Source: Tropicimonas aquimaris (lineage in GTDB: Bacteria; Pseudomonadota; Alphaproteobacteria; Rhodobacterales; Rhodobacteraceae). Taken from it: a stretch of DNA of 64,000 nucleotides. A model generated the notes under the pieces. It worked only from the letters and a program-made list of their open reading frames with translations, had not been told where the DNA came from and ran no database searches. Position 1 is the stretch's first letter. Each line of letters starts with the position of its first letter. The DNA is taken from positions 62,001-126,000 of the forward strand of contig NZ_JBHTJT010000008.1 of NCBI RefSeq assembly GCF_042676185.1, in the 5' to 3' direction. The translations under genes and the position numbers were made by a program. Positions 9,395 to 18,373 of the stretch are shown in pieces.

Positions 9395-10027
9395 ATGCAG
9401 CACCCCATTGAGACCTACATGAACCTCGTCCCGATGGTCGTCGAACAGACCAGCCGCGGCGAACGCGCTTATGACATCTTCTCGCGTCTGCTCAAGGAGC
9501 GGATCGTATTCGTCAACGGCCCGGTGCACGACGGCATGAGCCAGCTCGTCGTGGCACAATTGCTGCACCTGGAGGCGGAGAACCCCTCCAAGGAGATCTC
9601 GATGTACATCAACAGCCCCGGAGGCGTCGTGACTTCGGGCCTGTCGATCTACGACACGATGCAGTACATCAAGCCCAAGGTCTCCACCCTCGTGGTGGGG
9701 CAGGCTGCCTCGATGGGTTCGCTCCTGCTGACCGCTGGCGAAAAGGGCATGCGGTTCTCGCTGCCCAACAGCCGCATCATGGTGCATCAGCCCTCCGGCG
9801 GCTACCAGGGCCAGGCAACGGACATCATGATCCACGCCCAGGAGACCCAGAAGCTGAAGGACCGTCTTAACAATATCTACGTTAAGCACACTGGTCAGAC
9901 GCTCAAGAAGGTCGAGGCAGCGCTGGAGCGCGACAACTTCATGTCCGCCGAAGACGCCAAGGAATGGGGGCTGATCGACGAGATCGTCGAGAGCCGAAAG
10001 ACGGCGGAGGATGGCGCCAAGAGCTGA
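9395..10027 (+). CDS. clpP: ATP-dependent Clp protease proteolytic subunit
   Basis: This 210-residue serine protease forms the tetradecameric chamber that degrades proteins unfolded by ClpX or ClpA. The catalytic triad is visible as Ser106 in GQAASMGS, His131 in MVHQPSGG and Asp180 in ERDNFMS. Length and motifs match the family throughout, and residues 1-15 fit the processed propeptide region. clpX follows 173 bases downstream on the same strand, the usual arrangement, so the two may be cotranscribed with an internal promoter. No clear heat-shock promoter was identified upstream. Confidence 0.98.
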   Translation: MQHPIETYMNLVPMVVEQTSRGERAYDIFSRLLKERIVFVNGPVHDGMSQLVVAQLLHLEAENPSKEISMYINSPGGVVTSGLSIYDTMQYIKPKVSTLVVGQAASMGSLLLTAGEKGMRFSLPNSRIMVHQPSGGYQGQATDIMIHAQETQKLKDRLNNIYVKHTGQTLKKVEAALERDNFMSAEDAKEWGLIDEIVESRKTAEDGAKS

Positions 10028-10200
10028 GGCGCCCCACGACGATCCGGCGCGTCCAAGGCGTGGCCTTGCCCATAGACATTTGGGCATTGTGCCTCGCCGG
10101 GGCGTGCCATACTCTTTCCGGGACGGGGCGATCAGGACCGTTCCCTCATATGGGCCGCGGTGCGGCTGAGACAGCGGGCACAGGGCCCTAGAGGATTGGC

Positions 10201-11463
10201 ATGGCGAATTCATCCGGTAGCGACAGCAAGAACACCCTCTACTGCTCCTTCTGCGGAAAGAGTCAGCACGAGGTGCGCAAGCTGATTGCAGGGCCGACGG
10301 TGTTCATCTGCGATGAATGTGTCGAGCTCTGCATGGACATCATTCGCGAGGAAACCAAGTCGTCCGGCCTGAAGTCCTCCGACGGGGTGCCGAGCCCGAA
10401 GGAGATCTGCAATGTCCTCGACGATTATGTGATCGGCCAGGCCCGCGCGAAGCGCGTGCTCTCGGTCGCGGTCCACAACCATTACAAGCGGCTCAATCAC
10501 GCGTCCAAGAATGCCGAGATCGAACTGCAGAAATCGAACATCCTGCTGATCGGCCCCACCGGCTGCGGAAAGACCTATCTGGCGCAGACGCTCGCGCGGA
10601 TCCTCGACGTGCCTTTCACCATGGCAGACGCGACCACGCTCACCGAGGCCGGCTACGTGGGTGAGGATGTCGAGAACATCATTCTCAAGCTGCTGCAGGC
10701 ATCGGAATACAATGTCGAGCGGGCGCAGCGCGGCATCGTCTATATCGACGAGGTAGACAAGATCACCCGCAAGTCCGACAATCCCTCGATCACACGCGAC
10801 GTGTCGGGCGAGGGCGTGCAGCAGGCGCTCTTGAAGATCATGGAGGGTACCGTGGCATCCGTGCCGCCGCAGGGCGGGCGCAAGCACCCTCAGCAGGAGT
10901 TCCTGCAGGTCGACACGACGAACATCCTGTTCATCTGCGGCGGCGCCTTTGCCGGGCTCGACAGGATTATCGCTCAGCGGGGCAAGGGCTCGGCGATCGG
11001 CTTTGGAGCGGACGTCAAGGATGAGGGAAACCAGGACATCGGCGAGCTTTTCCGGCATCTCGAACCGGAGGATCTGCTGAAGTTCGGCCTGATCCCCGAA
11101 TTTGTAGGCCGTCTGCCGGTGATCGCCACGCTGGAGAACCTCGACGAGGACGCGCTGGTTACGATCCTGACCCAGCCCAAGAACGCCATCGTCAAGCAGT
11201 ACCAGAGGCTCTTCGAACTGGAAGACACCGAACTGGCCTTCACTGAAGATGCGCTGCGCGCCATCGCCCACCGTGCGATCGAACGCAAGACCGGTGCGCG
11301 CGGGCTGCGGTCGATCATGGAAGACATCCTGCTCGACACGATGTTCGATCTTCCCAGTCTCGAGGGCGTTGACGAGGTCGTCGTGAACGAGGAGGCAGTG
11401 ACCTCCGAAGCCCAGCCGCTGCTGATCTATGCCGAGAACAAGGACAGCGCCTCGGCGAGTTGA
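10201..11463 (+). CDS. clpX: ATP-dependent Clp protease ATP-binding subunit ClpX
   Basis: This 420-residue AAA+ unfoldase selects and threads substrates into ClpP. The N-terminal zinc domain has Cys15, Cys18, Cys37 and Cys40. Walker A is GPTGCGKT, Walker B is IVYIDEVDKI, the sensor/arginine-finger region follows, and the ClpP-docking loop appears as GSAIGFGADV with its conserved IGF tripeptide. Full length for the family. It follows clpP and is closed by a strong intrinsic terminator at 11526-11566. Expected to be essential or stress-critical in alphaproteobacteria. Confidence 0.98.
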   Translation: MANSSGSDSKNTLYCSFCGKSQHEVRKLIAGPTVFICDECVELCMDIIREETKSSGLKSSDGVPSPKEICNVLDDYVIGQARAKRVLSVAVHNHYKRLNHASKNAEIELQKSNILLIGPTGCGKTYLAQTLARILDVPFTMADATTLTEAGYVGEDVENIILKLLQASEYNVERAQRGIVYIDEVDKITRKSDNPSITRDVSGEGVQQALLKIMEGTVASVPPQGGRKHPQQEFLQVDTTNILFICGGAFAGLDRIIAQRGKGSAIGFGADVKDEGNQDIGELFRHLEPEDLLKFGLIPEFVGRLPVIATLENLDEDALVTILTQPKNAIVKQYQRLFELEDTELAFTEDALRAIAHRAIERKTGARGLRSIMEDILLDTMFDLPSLEGVDEVVVNEEAVTSEAQPLLIYAENKDSASAS

Positions 11464-11525
11464 GCCATCACGGATCAGGATTGTGAGGGCCTAGCGGTTT
11501 CCGCCAGCCCCCGCGAAAAATATTG

Positions 11526-11566
11526 AAAGCGCGCGACCAGTAAAACCGGTCGCGCGCTTTTTCTTT
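11526..11566 (+). terminator. Intrinsic terminator of clpX
   Basis: A 13-base perfect stem (AAAGCGCGCGACC at 11526-11538 and its complement at 11548-11560) encloses a 9-base loop and is followed by TTCTTT. It lies 62 bases after the clpX stop. Confidence 0.92.
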
Positions 11567-11740
11567 GGTTGCAATACAATCATCCGAGCGAAACGCGCAG
11601 ATGACTGCGTTCAGCCCCGGAGCCGCTGTCTGGGGCGGGGCGGCAGTCGCGCTTGCAGCATTCCGGCAGACGAAATGACCTGCCACCTTATGCCCATCGG
11701 CATAGCCAATTGAACGTCCTGAGTTCCCAACGAAAGATCT

Positions 11741-12745
11741 TCAGCCGTACGGTAACACTTCTGGAAAATGCCAGCTCCCATCCAGGATTTCCGCGCGGGG
11801 CTGGTAAAGACGGACCGTATAGTTCCAGCCCGGAGTGATGGGGATGCAGTTGATCCGCCCATCGTCACAACCGCCGAAATGGATGGTGTAGGAGCCGTCG
11901 TCATTGGGCGCGGCAGACGTATTGTTGTAGCTGTTGCGGCCGAGCTCGTTCGGTTCCAGATATCCGTCGGCATTGTAGACGGTGACCGACCAGAACGCGT
12001 CCACGGGTACGTCCCTAACCGTAACGACGTGCGGGGTTTCGCCGTCATTTGCGTCGACGCTTTCAATCACGGCGGAGGCCGTCGTCGCGGGCTGACCGGC
12101 CCATCCGGCCATGGCGCCGACCAGGTGGTCGATGGGGTCGACCTCGTCCTTGCGGCCGAAGGCGCGGGCAGCGTCGAAGCCAACCGCGCTCGCCAGATCG
12201 CTTACGGCTTTGCGCGCTTCTGCCAAGCTTTCGAGATCCCAGTCCGGAGCCTCGAACGGTCCATCGCCGCCGCCGCTCAAGGCGATACCGTCCTGCGCCG
12301 CGTGCGCGACGGCGAGGTCATCTGGATTTGCGGCATCGACGAAGGTGCGAAACAGAACGAAGGAAAAACGCGTGCCCACCTCGTCTTCGGTCAGTTCGTA
12401 GGTTCCCGGCGTCGCTTCCACGAAGCTGTAGTGATCCTGATTGATCACCAGCATGGACTGGAAGCGGCCTCCGGCCTCGGGCAGCGTGATCTTGGCCGGT
12501 TCGGACAGATCAAGGACAACAGCGGAGTAAAGCGTGTCCTGGTTGGCGCGAATGATCGGCTGATACTCCTCGGCAGATACAACCTGACGTTCATGGGCGA
12601 TTTCTCCCAAACCGACACCCGGGGCCGTCAGGTGGGCCCGGATCATTGTATCGGATTCGGCGCGCACCAGGCTCCCGATTGTGACCGGCTCAGCAAAGGC
12701 GATGGCCGGCGCGCATAACGCAATCATGAATATGGACATTTTCAT
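11741..12745 (-). CDS. DUF1254/DUF1214 secreted protein
   Basis: This protein of 334 residues has a Sec signal peptide (KMSIFMIALCAPAIAFA, cleavage before EPV), an N-terminal DUF1254 domain (around NQDTLYSAVVLDLSEPAKITLP) and a C-terminal DUF1214 domain (DAFWSVTVYNADGYLEPN and WNYTVRLYQPR). Proteins of this pair of domains are periplasmic and common in proteobacteria, but their biochemical role is not established. Three ATGs occur close together (12751, 12745, 12739); 12745 is preferred because AGGAGA lies 7 bases before it. The gene is isolated, convergent with clpX. Confidence 0.9.
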   Translation of the reverse strand: MKMSIFMIALCAPAIAFAEPVTIGSLVRAESDTMIRAHLTAPGVGLGEIAHERQVVSAEEYQPIIRANQDTLYSAVVLDLSEPAKITLPEAGGRFQSMLVINQDHYSFVEATPGTYELTEDEVGTRFSFVLFRTFVDAANPDDLAVAHAAQDGIALSGGGDGPFEAPDWDLESLAEARKAVSDLASAVGFDAARAFGRKDEVDPIDHLVGAMAGWAGQPATTASAVIESVDANDGETPHVVTVRDVPVDAFWSVTVYNADGYLEPNELGRNSYNNTSAAPNDDGSYTIHFGGCDDGRINCIPITPGWNYTVRLYQPRAEILDGSWHFPEVLPYG

Positions 12746-13296
12746 CTTCATGTCTCCTGTCAGTTCACAAGGCGCGGATCACGGAACTCATGGATGCCGT
12801 AGATCATGGTCACCCCAAGTGCCATGATCTCAGTCAAAGGCTTTCTTCCTCCTCTCCGGCTACCGAACGTCTTTGTCCCCAGCGTTCCGTTTTCCGAATG
12901 ACTTGCTGGCGGTCTCCGCTCCTTGAGTGCTTGTCCGCGAAAGGCCGATTTGTCTGCGCTCCTTCAACTGCGAAGAAACCTGCGAGCGTCGGACGGGCGC
13001 AATCAGCGGAGCTCCCGAAAAGATCTTTGAGACAGATTTCTGGCAACGCGGCCTGTGACGCGCAGCTAGACGTCAGGTTGAGAATGAAATTGCCCCGACA
13101 AGCAAGTGACTCGGGTGGTCAGTTTCAGCATTTTCCGCAGCGGCTGGCCGGTGCCCCGGGCGGCTTTTTCGGTGCGGTGTGCTGCACGACGCAAGCTCCG
13201 ATGCGCTCCGTCACAAGGGCCCTCCCTTGATTGAAATCATGTCGGGATCGGGCCTGGCCGTTTAGTCTTACCTTGGGTTAAGCATGGGAGGAGGCA
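12746..13296. other. Intergenic region without a recognisable gene
   Basis: About 550 bases between the divergent DUF1254 and cytochrome genes, visibly lower in GC than its surroundings. A 146-codon frame at 12790-13230 is Ser/Arg-rich, has no recognisable motif and lacks a good ribosome site, so I do not call it. It could contain decayed coding sequence. Confidence 0.5.
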
Positions 13297-13719
13297 ATGA
13301 CACGGACACTCAACCTGGTAAGCGTTCTTCTGGCGATGGGCGCGTTTGCCATCCAGCCGGCGGAGGCGGAAACCGTCGGCCAGGACGAATACATGAACAG
13401 CTGTGCGCAATGCCACGGGGTTGGGGGCAAGGGAGACGGCCCGATGGTCGGATTCCTGACCGGCACCATGCCGGACCTGACCATGTTGGCCGCCGGAAAC
13501 GGGGGCGTCTTCCCGATCACACGGATCTTTTCGATGATCCAGGGGACGGCCGAGCCCGGGGCCCACGGGACCCGCGAAATGCCGATCTGGGGAAACCGCT
13601 ACCGGACGAAGGGCGAAGCGGCGGGCAATCCCGATTTCGCGCTGACCGAGGCGGACACCTATGCCCGGTTCCGCATTCTGGCGTTGGTCGAGTATCTCTC
13701 GACGATCCAGGCGGAGTAG
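13297..13719 (+). CDS. Periplasmic c-type cytochrome (class I)
   Basis: This 140-residue protein has a signal peptide (about residues 1-24, ending QPAEAE), one heme c attachment motif CAQCH near residue 37, and a likely axial methionine in REMPIWGNRY. That pattern fits single-heme electron carriers of the cytochrome c class I fold. The start is supported by GGAGGAGG a few bases before the ATG. It has no operon partner, so its redox partner cannot be inferred; the RidA-like gene follows after 125 bases on the same strand. Confidence 0.9.
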   Translation: MTRTLNLVSVLLAMGAFAIQPAEAETVGQDEYMNSCAQCHGVGGKGDGPMVGFLTGTMPDLTMLAAGNGGVFPITRIFSMIQGTAEPGAHGTREMPIWGNRYRTKGEAAGNPDFALTEADTYARFRILALVEYLSTIQAE

Positions 13720-13844
13720 GACGGGGCGAAACGGAGCGCCGCGGCTGAAAATCCTGCGTGAGGCATCACTATCCGCCTGACGGCGCTACCCGTTCTGCGG
13801 CATGGTCCGGATGAACCAAATTCCGCAAGGGGGTGGACCGGACC

Positions 13845-14228
13845 ATGCCAAGGCAGTTGATTTCCACAGGATCGCCCTTCGAGGAGCAGATCGGCTATTC
13901 CCGCGCCGTGGTCTGCGACGGATGGGTCTTCGTTTCCGGCACCACCGGCTACGACTACGCGACGATGCAGATGCCGCAAGACGTCGAGGCTCAATGCTCT
14001 AACGCGTTGGCCACGATCGGCCGGGCGCTGGCCGAGGCGGGGGCGAGCCTCGATGACGTGGTGCGCGTGCGCTACATCCTGCCCGATGCCGGTGACTGGC
14101 CGGCCTGCTGGCCTGCCACGCGGGCGGCGTTTGGCAGGGCCAAACCGGCGGCGACGATGATCACCGCGGGCCTTCAGGAGCCGGAGATGAAGATCGAGAT
14201 CGAGGTGTCGGCCCGCCTGCCGGACTGA
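13845..14228 (+). CDS. RidA (YjgF/YER057c/UK114) family protein
   Basis: This 127-residue protein has the chorismate-mutase-like RidA fold. VCDGWVFVSGTTGYD matches the first core strands, ALAEAGASLDDVVRVRYIL contains the conserved Arg that binds the substrate carboxylate, and it ends KIEIEVSARLPD. Classic RidA hydrolyses reactive enamine/imine intermediates, but this sequence belongs to the wider family (subgroups Rid4-7), where activity is less certain. ATG 13845 is chosen with an AGGGGG upstream; a GTG at 13833 is an alternative adding four residues. Confidence 0.88.
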   Translation: MPRQLISTGSPFEEQIGYSRAVVCDGWVFVSGTTGYDYATMQMPQDVEAQCSNALATIGRALAEAGASLDDVVRVRYILPDAGDWPACWPATRAAFGRAKPAATMITAGLQEPEMKIEIEVSARLPD

Positions 14229-14311
14229 TCGGCGGGCTCTGCCGCGCTGATCACTGGACCTCGGGGCGCAGTTGGTCCATACCGGATCGCGACACGCATC
14301 CGGAGGCTTTC

Positions 14312-14698
14312 ATGGGTATCCTCAATTCGGTTCTCCGCGCCATCATCTGGTGGGACGGCCAGACCTACGGCACCCAGCTTTTCACCTCTCGCCACGGCCA
14401 GAAGGTCGGCGAGGACAAGGACGGCAACGTCTATTACCGCAATGCCGACGACAGCAAGCGGTGGGTGATTTACGATGGGGAGATCGAGGCCAGCAAGGTG
14501 CCGCCAGAGTGGCATGGCTGGCTGCACCGGATGTACGACGAGCCGCCCAGCGACCGGCCGCTGCCCCACAAGCCGTGGGAAAAGCCGCATGTCGAGAATC
14601 TCACCGGGGTGCCGGAGATGGCCTACAAGCCGGCCGGCTCCCTGCGTCGCACCGATCCGGTGGCACGCAGCGATTACGAGGCGTGGACGCCTGAATGA
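14312..14698 (+). CDS. NADH:ubiquinone oxidoreductase NDUFA12-family subunit
   Basis: This 128-residue protein matches the NDUFA12/B17.2 family. It has the typical SVLRAIIWWDGQTYGTQLFT start, the basic/acidic GEDKDGNVYYRN stretch, WVIYDGEIEASKVPPEWHGWLH, and a proline-rich C-terminus. In mitochondria and alphaproteobacteria it is an accessory subunit at the matrix/cytoplasm arm of complex I. It sits just upstream of mlaD and DUF2155, a grouping common in Rhodobacteraceae. The family match is strong. Confidence 0.95.
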   Translation: MGILNSVLRAIIWWDGQTYGTQLFTSRHGQKVGEDKDGNVYYRNADDSKRWVIYDGEIEASKVPPEWHGWLHRMYDEPPSDRPLPHKPWEKPHVENLTGVPEMAYKPAGSLRRTDPVARSDYEAWTPE

Positions 14699-14761
14699 CC
14701 ATTGCGTTCGCGCGGCGTTGCGACCTCGGGCCGGCCACAATCCTGAGGCGCGGAGGTAGCC

Positions 14762-15214
14762 ATGTCTGAAAGTCCCGGAGAAATCCTCGCCGGTGCGGCG
14801 ACCCTTGCCGTCGCTTTCGGCTTCCTCGTCTATGCCAGCCAGGGCGCAGGCATGTCGTCGAGCCAGGGCGCGGGCTATGATCTCACCGCCAGTTTCCGCT
14901 CGGCCGAAGGCATAAGTGTCGGCACCGACGTTCGGCTCGCCGGTGTCAAGGTCGGCACGGTGTCCGGGCTCGACCTCAACCGTCAGACCTTCCGCGCCGA
15001 TGTCACGCTAAACGTGGCGGGCGACCTCGAAGTGCCGGAGGACAGCTCCATCGCGATCTCCTCCGAAGGTCTGCTTGGCGGCAACTTCGTCGAACTGGTC
15101 CCCGGTGGCTCGCCTTTCAACCTCGAACCGGGATCGGAGATCGAGGATACGCAGGGCGCGCTCAGCCTTCTTGGACTGCTTGCAAAGTTCGTCAGCTCGA
15201 CCGAGGACGAGTGA
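14762..15214 (+). CDS. mlaD: Outer membrane lipid asymmetry protein MlaD
   Basis: This 150-residue single-pass protein has an N-terminal membrane helix (about residues 8-26) and one MCE domain (YDLTASFRSAEGISVGTDVRLAGVKVGTVSGL). Length and single MCE domain match MlaD, the hexameric substrate-binding part of the MlaFEDB phospholipid transporter of the inner membrane. The other mla genes are not adjacent, which is usual in Rhodobacteraceae. Its stop overlaps the start of the DUF2155 gene by one base (TGATG), so the two are translationally coupled. Confidence 0.93.
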   Translation: MSESPGEILAGAATLAVAFGFLVYASQGAGMSSSQGAGYDLTASFRSAEGISVGTDVRLAGVKVGTVSGLDLNRQTFRADVTLNVAGDLEVPEDSSIAISSEGLLGGNFVELVPGGSPFNLEPGSEIEDTQGALSLLGLLAKFVSSTEDE

Positions 15215-15567
15215 TGCGCTGGCTGGCGATCGCGTTGCTCGCGGCTGCGCCCGCTTTCGCCCAGCAGGAGGCGCGAAGCGCCAGTGGCGGCGAGATCCGC
15301 CTGCTCGACAAGATCAACGGCGAGACCACCGACATCCGGATCGGGCGTGGAGAGACCAAGCTCTTCGGCCGTCTGTCTATCACGCTCGGCGATTGCCGTT
15401 TTCCTGCAAGCAATCCAAATTCGGACGCTTTCGGCTGGCTCGAAATTCGGGACGAAGGCACCGGAGAACCGGCCTTTTCCGGCTGGATGATCGCCTCGTC
15501 GCCGGCGCTCAAGGCAATGGACCACCCGCGTTACGACGTCTGGCTGCTGCGCTGTAGCAACGATTGA
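15214..15567 (+). CDS. DUF2155 periplasmic protein
   Basis: This 117-residue protein starts with a signal peptide (MRWLAIALLAAAPAFA). The body carries the DUF2155 pattern: a short RLLDKINGETTDIRI segment, the LSITLGDCRF strand, then GEPAFSGWMIASSPAL and a second Cys near the C-terminus (WLLRCSND), which could form a disulfide with the GDC cysteine. Function of the family is unknown. It is coupled to mlaD by a 1-base overlap. Its last 37 bases overlap the 3' end of the convergent aat gene. Confidence 0.9.
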   Translation: MRWLAIALLAAAPAFAQQEARSASGGEIRLLDKINGETTDIRIGRGETKLFGRLSITLGDCRFPASNPNSDAFGWLEIRDEGTGEPAFSGWMIASSPALKAMDHPRYDVWLLRCSND

Positions 15568-16166
15568 GCCGATGGCAGGGGCCCGGGCGCGTCGAAATCG
15601 GCCTGCACGGTCAGGGCCTCGGCCAGTCGCTTTCGATACTCCGCCTGCGTTATCTCCTTGGCCCCGAGGCTGGCGAGGTGCGGCGTCAGGAACTGCGCGT
15701 CGAAGAGCGTGAAGCCGCCCTGCCGCAAGCGATCCACAAGGTAGGCCAGCGCGACCTTCGAGGCATCGGTGCGCCGCGAGAACATGCTCTCGCCGAAGAA
15801 GGCGCCGCCGAGCGTCACGCCATAGACGCCGCCAACCAGTTCCTCGCCGTCCCAGACCTCCAGCGAATGCGCATGCCCCCCAGCGTGGAGCTGGGTGTAG
15901 AGATCGAAGATCGTGCGGTTGATCCAGGTCTCTGGCCGGTCGGCACAGCCCTTCAGGACGCCAATAAAATCTCGGTCGGTCGACACGGTGAAACAGCCGC
16001 TGCGAAGTCGCCGCCGAAGGGAGCGGGATATCCGGAAGCCATCGAGGGGAAAGATGCCGCGCATCTTCGGCTCGACCCAGAACACCTCCGTGTCTTCCCG
16101 GCTCTCGGCCATCGGGAAGATACCGGAGGCGTAACCGCGCAGGAGGAGGTCAGGGGTCAGGTCCAT
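15531..16166 (-). CDS. aat: Leucyl/phenylalanyl-tRNA--protein transferase
   Basis: This 211-residue enzyme transfers Leu or Phe from aminoacyl-tRNA to proteins with N-terminal Arg or Lys, making them N-degron substrates for ClpS/ClpAP. Family motifs are clear: LLLRGYASGIFPMAE, FWVEPKMRGIFPLDGFRISRSLRR, WINRTIFDLYTQLHAGGHAHSLEVWDG and the GGVYGVTLGGAFFGESMFSR core. The ATG at 16166 gives the usual alphaproteobacterial length; the frame is open upstream, but without similarity to the family. Its 3' end overlaps DUF2155 on the opposite strand by 37 bases. Confidence 0.96.
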   Translation of the reverse strand: MDLTPDLLLRGYASGIFPMAESREDTEVFWVEPKMRGIFPLDGFRISRSLRRRLRSGCFTVSTDRDFIGVLKGCADRPETWINRTIFDLYTQLHAGGHAHSLEVWDGEELVGGVYGVTLGGAFFGESMFSRRTDASKVALAYLVDRLRQGGFTLFDAQFLTPHLASLGAKEITQAEYRKRLAEALTVQADFDAPGPLPSAQSLLQRSSQTS

Positions 16167-16254
16167 CGCGGCCGCGTCCGGTAGGCAGAGGCTGCGATGC
16201 AGGCCGGCCCGAAGCCGTTGCTCCGGGCGCGGCAGGGTTCGTTGTGCGGGCGTG

Positions 16255-17604
16255 TCACGCGCCCTGGGCGGCCAGCCATTTCTCCAGCCAGTGGATGTCG
16301 TAGTTCCCCGCACGGATGTCGGGTTCGGCCAGCAGGCCGTCGAACAGCGGCAGGGTCGTGTCGATGCCCTCGATCACGATCTCGCTGAGCGCGCGTTGCA
16401 GGCGCGACAAAGCCTCTTCGCGGTCCCGGCCGTGGACGATCAGCTTGCCGATCAGGCTGTCGTAATAGGGCGGGATCGTGTAGCCGCCATAGAGCGCCGA
16501 ATCCATCCGCACACCCAGCCCGCCGGGTGCATGGTACATGCCGACGGTGCCGGGGCTGGGAGTGAAGTTCGGCAGTTTCTCGGCGTTGATCCGCACTTCG
16601 ATGGCGTGGCCGTTCACGACCAGGTCATCTTGGGTGAACGAGAGCGGCAGCCCTTGGGCTACGCGGATCTGTTCGCGCACGAGGTCGACGCCGAAAATGC
16701 CTTCGGTGACCGGATGCTCGACCTGAAGCCGCGTGTTCATCTCGATGAAATAGAACTCGCCGTCCTCGAACAGGAACTCGATTGTACCAGCGCCGATGTA
16801 GTTGATGCTGGCCACAGCGTCGGCGCAGATCTTGCCGATGCGCTCGCGGGTGGCGGAGTCGATCGCCGGGCCGGGCGCTTCCTCGAACACCTTCTGATGC
16901 CGGCGCTGGAGCGAGCAGTCGCGCTCGCCGAGGTGCACGGCATTGCCCTTGCCGTCGCCAAAGACCTGAATCTCGATGTGGCGCGGCTTGGTCAGGTATT
17001 TCTCGATGTAGACCTCGTCATTGCCGAAGGCCGCCTTGCTCTCTGAGCGGGCGGTGCGGAAGGCGTTGGGCAGGTCCGCCGCCGTCCTGGCGAGTTTCAT
17101 CCCGCGACCGCCGCCGCCGGCGGTGGCTTTGACGATCACCGGGTAGCCGATCTCGGCGGCCACCTTCTCGGCGGTCTCGAGGTCCGGAACGCCGCCGTCG
17201 GAGCCCGGCACGCAGGGCACGCCGAGGTTCTTCATCGTCTCCTTGGCGGTGATCTTGTCGCCCATGACGCGGATATGCTCGGCCTTGGGGCCGATGAAGG
17301 TGATGTCGTGGTCTTCCACGATCTGCACGAAGGCCGCGTTCTCCGACAGGAAACCGTAGCCCGGGTGAATCGCATCCGCCCCGGTGATCTCGCAGGCCGA
17401 GATGATGTTGGGGAAAGACAGGTAGCTCTGGGGCGAGGGCGGCGGGCCGATGCAGACGCTCTCGTCGGCCAGGCGCACATGCATCGCATCGCTGTCCGCG
17501 GTTGAATGCACGGCGACCGAGCGGATGCCCATTTCGCGGCAGGCCCGGATCACGCGCAGCGCGATCTCGCCGCGGTTGGCGATCAGGATCTTGTCGAACA
17601 TCAT
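16255..17604 (-). CDS. accC: Acetyl-CoA carboxylase, biotin carboxylase subunit
   Basis: This 449-residue protein catalyses ATP-dependent carboxylation of biotin on AccB, the first step of malonyl-CoA and fatty acid synthesis. It has the N-terminal ILIANRGEIALRVIRACRE Rossmann start, the ATP-grasp glycine loop ATAGGGGRGMK, EKYLTKPRHIEIQV, the catalytic FIEMNTRLQVEHPVTE segment and a C-terminal lid. Full length. Its ATG overlaps the accB stop by four bases (ATGA), so the subunits are made coordinately from one transcript. Confidence 0.98.
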   Translation of the reverse strand: MMFDKILIANRGEIALRVIRACREMGIRSVAVHSTADSDAMHVRLADESVCIGPPPSPQSYLSFPNIISACEITGADAIHPGYGFLSENAAFVQIVEDHDITFIGPKAEHIRVMGDKITAKETMKNLGVPCVPGSDGGVPDLETAEKVAAEIGYPVIVKATAGGGGRGMKLARTAADLPNAFRTARSESKAAFGNDEVYIEKYLTKPRHIEIQVFGDGKGNAVHLGERDCSLQRRHQKVFEEAPGPAIDSATRERIGKICADAVASINYIGAGTIEFLFEDGEFYFIEMNTRLQVEHPVTEGIFGVDLVREQIRVAQGLPLSFTQDDLVVNGHAIEVRINAEKLPNFTPSPGTVGMYHAPGGLGVRMDSALYGGYTIPPYYDSLIGKLIVHGRDREEALSRLQRALSEIVIEGIDTTLPLFDGLLAEPDIRAGNYDIHWLEKWLAAQGA

Positions 17605-18083
17605 TCGATGATCATCAGGGGGGCGCCGAATTCTACCGGGGCGCCGTTCTCGACCAGGATACGCTTGACCGTGCCGGCACGCGGCGCGGGGATCTGGTTC
17701 ATGGTCTTCATGGCCTCGACGATCAGTACCGTCTGACCCTCGGTCACGGTGGTGCCCACTTCGACGAAGGGCGCGGCGCCGGGCTCGGCGGCCATGTAGA
17801 CCGTGCCGACCATTGGCGAGGTGACGGCGCCGGGCAGTTGTGCCGGGTCCTCGACGGGGGCTGCGGCCTCAGCGGGGGCTGCGGGTGCCGCTGCCGGAGC
17901 CGCCGGAGCGGCATAGGCGACCGGTGCCGGCGCCGCGAACAGTTGACGGCACACCCGTACGTTGAGGCTGTCGTCCTCACCGTATTCGCGTTTGACTTCC
18001 AGCTCGGTCAACTCGTTTGCCCGCAGCAGCTCCGCGAGCGCCTCGATGAAGGCGACATCCGCGTCCTGACTCTTCCTGGTCAT
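17601..18083 (-). CDS. accB: Acetyl-CoA carboxylase biotin carboxyl carrier protein
   Basis: This 160-residue protein has a helical N-terminal domain, a flexible Ala/Pro-rich linker (about residues 50-80) and a C-terminal biotinyl domain with the biotin-accepting Lys126 in VEAMKTMNQI. The thumb seen in E. coli-type AccB appears as YMAAEPGAAPFVEVG. The ATG at 18083 is chosen for the domain start and AAGGG upstream. It heads the accB-accC operon and is divergent from the pyrimidine catabolism genes. Confidence 0.96.
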   Translation of the reverse strand: MTRKSQDADVAFIEALAELLRANELTELEVKREYGEDDSLNVRVCRQLFAAPAPVAYAAPAAPAAAPAAPAEAAAPVEDPAQLPGAVTSPMVGTVYMAAEPGAAPFVEVGTTVTEGQTVLIVEAMKTMNQIPAPRAGTVKRILVENGAPVEFGAPLMIIE

Positions 18084-18373
18084 GTGGCCCTTGCCTCTGG
18101 TTCCTGAAAAATATGCTTCCATGTAACGGAACGTCACGGCCGTTAAAAGGGACGTTGCGCATAGAAGGCGCCCGCGCCGATGCCCGGAGTCGGGTTTTTG
18201 AACGCCGGCTCTGCCTTCTGAGCCACCAATCCACCCGTTCCGCTGCCCAAAATCGCGCCTCTCGCGGAATGCAGCCCTGGCCGCAGGCAAAATCACAAAA
18301 TTTACCGTTTGATAAAAAATTTGACATGTGCCAGCGTTGAAGAAAGGAAATGTCTCCAGCAGGGGTTTGCACG
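18084..18373. other. Divergent promoter region between accB and preT
   Basis: This 290-base stretch has an AT-rich patch at 18295-18330 (including TTTGATAAAAAATTTGACA) just upstream of preT, the likely promoter zone. No palindrome resembling the RutR site seen at 21870 was found here. Confidence 0.45.

Noticed and set aside
12790..13230. 146-codon frame between the DUF1254 and cytochrome genes
   Set aside because: Composition is Ser/Arg/Pro-rich, no ribosome site, no recognised domain, and there is a competing frame on the other strand.
18310..18345. TTGACA at 18322 as a -35 box for preT
   Set aside because: No acceptable -10 hexamer at 16-18 bases downstream, so the promoter is not called.
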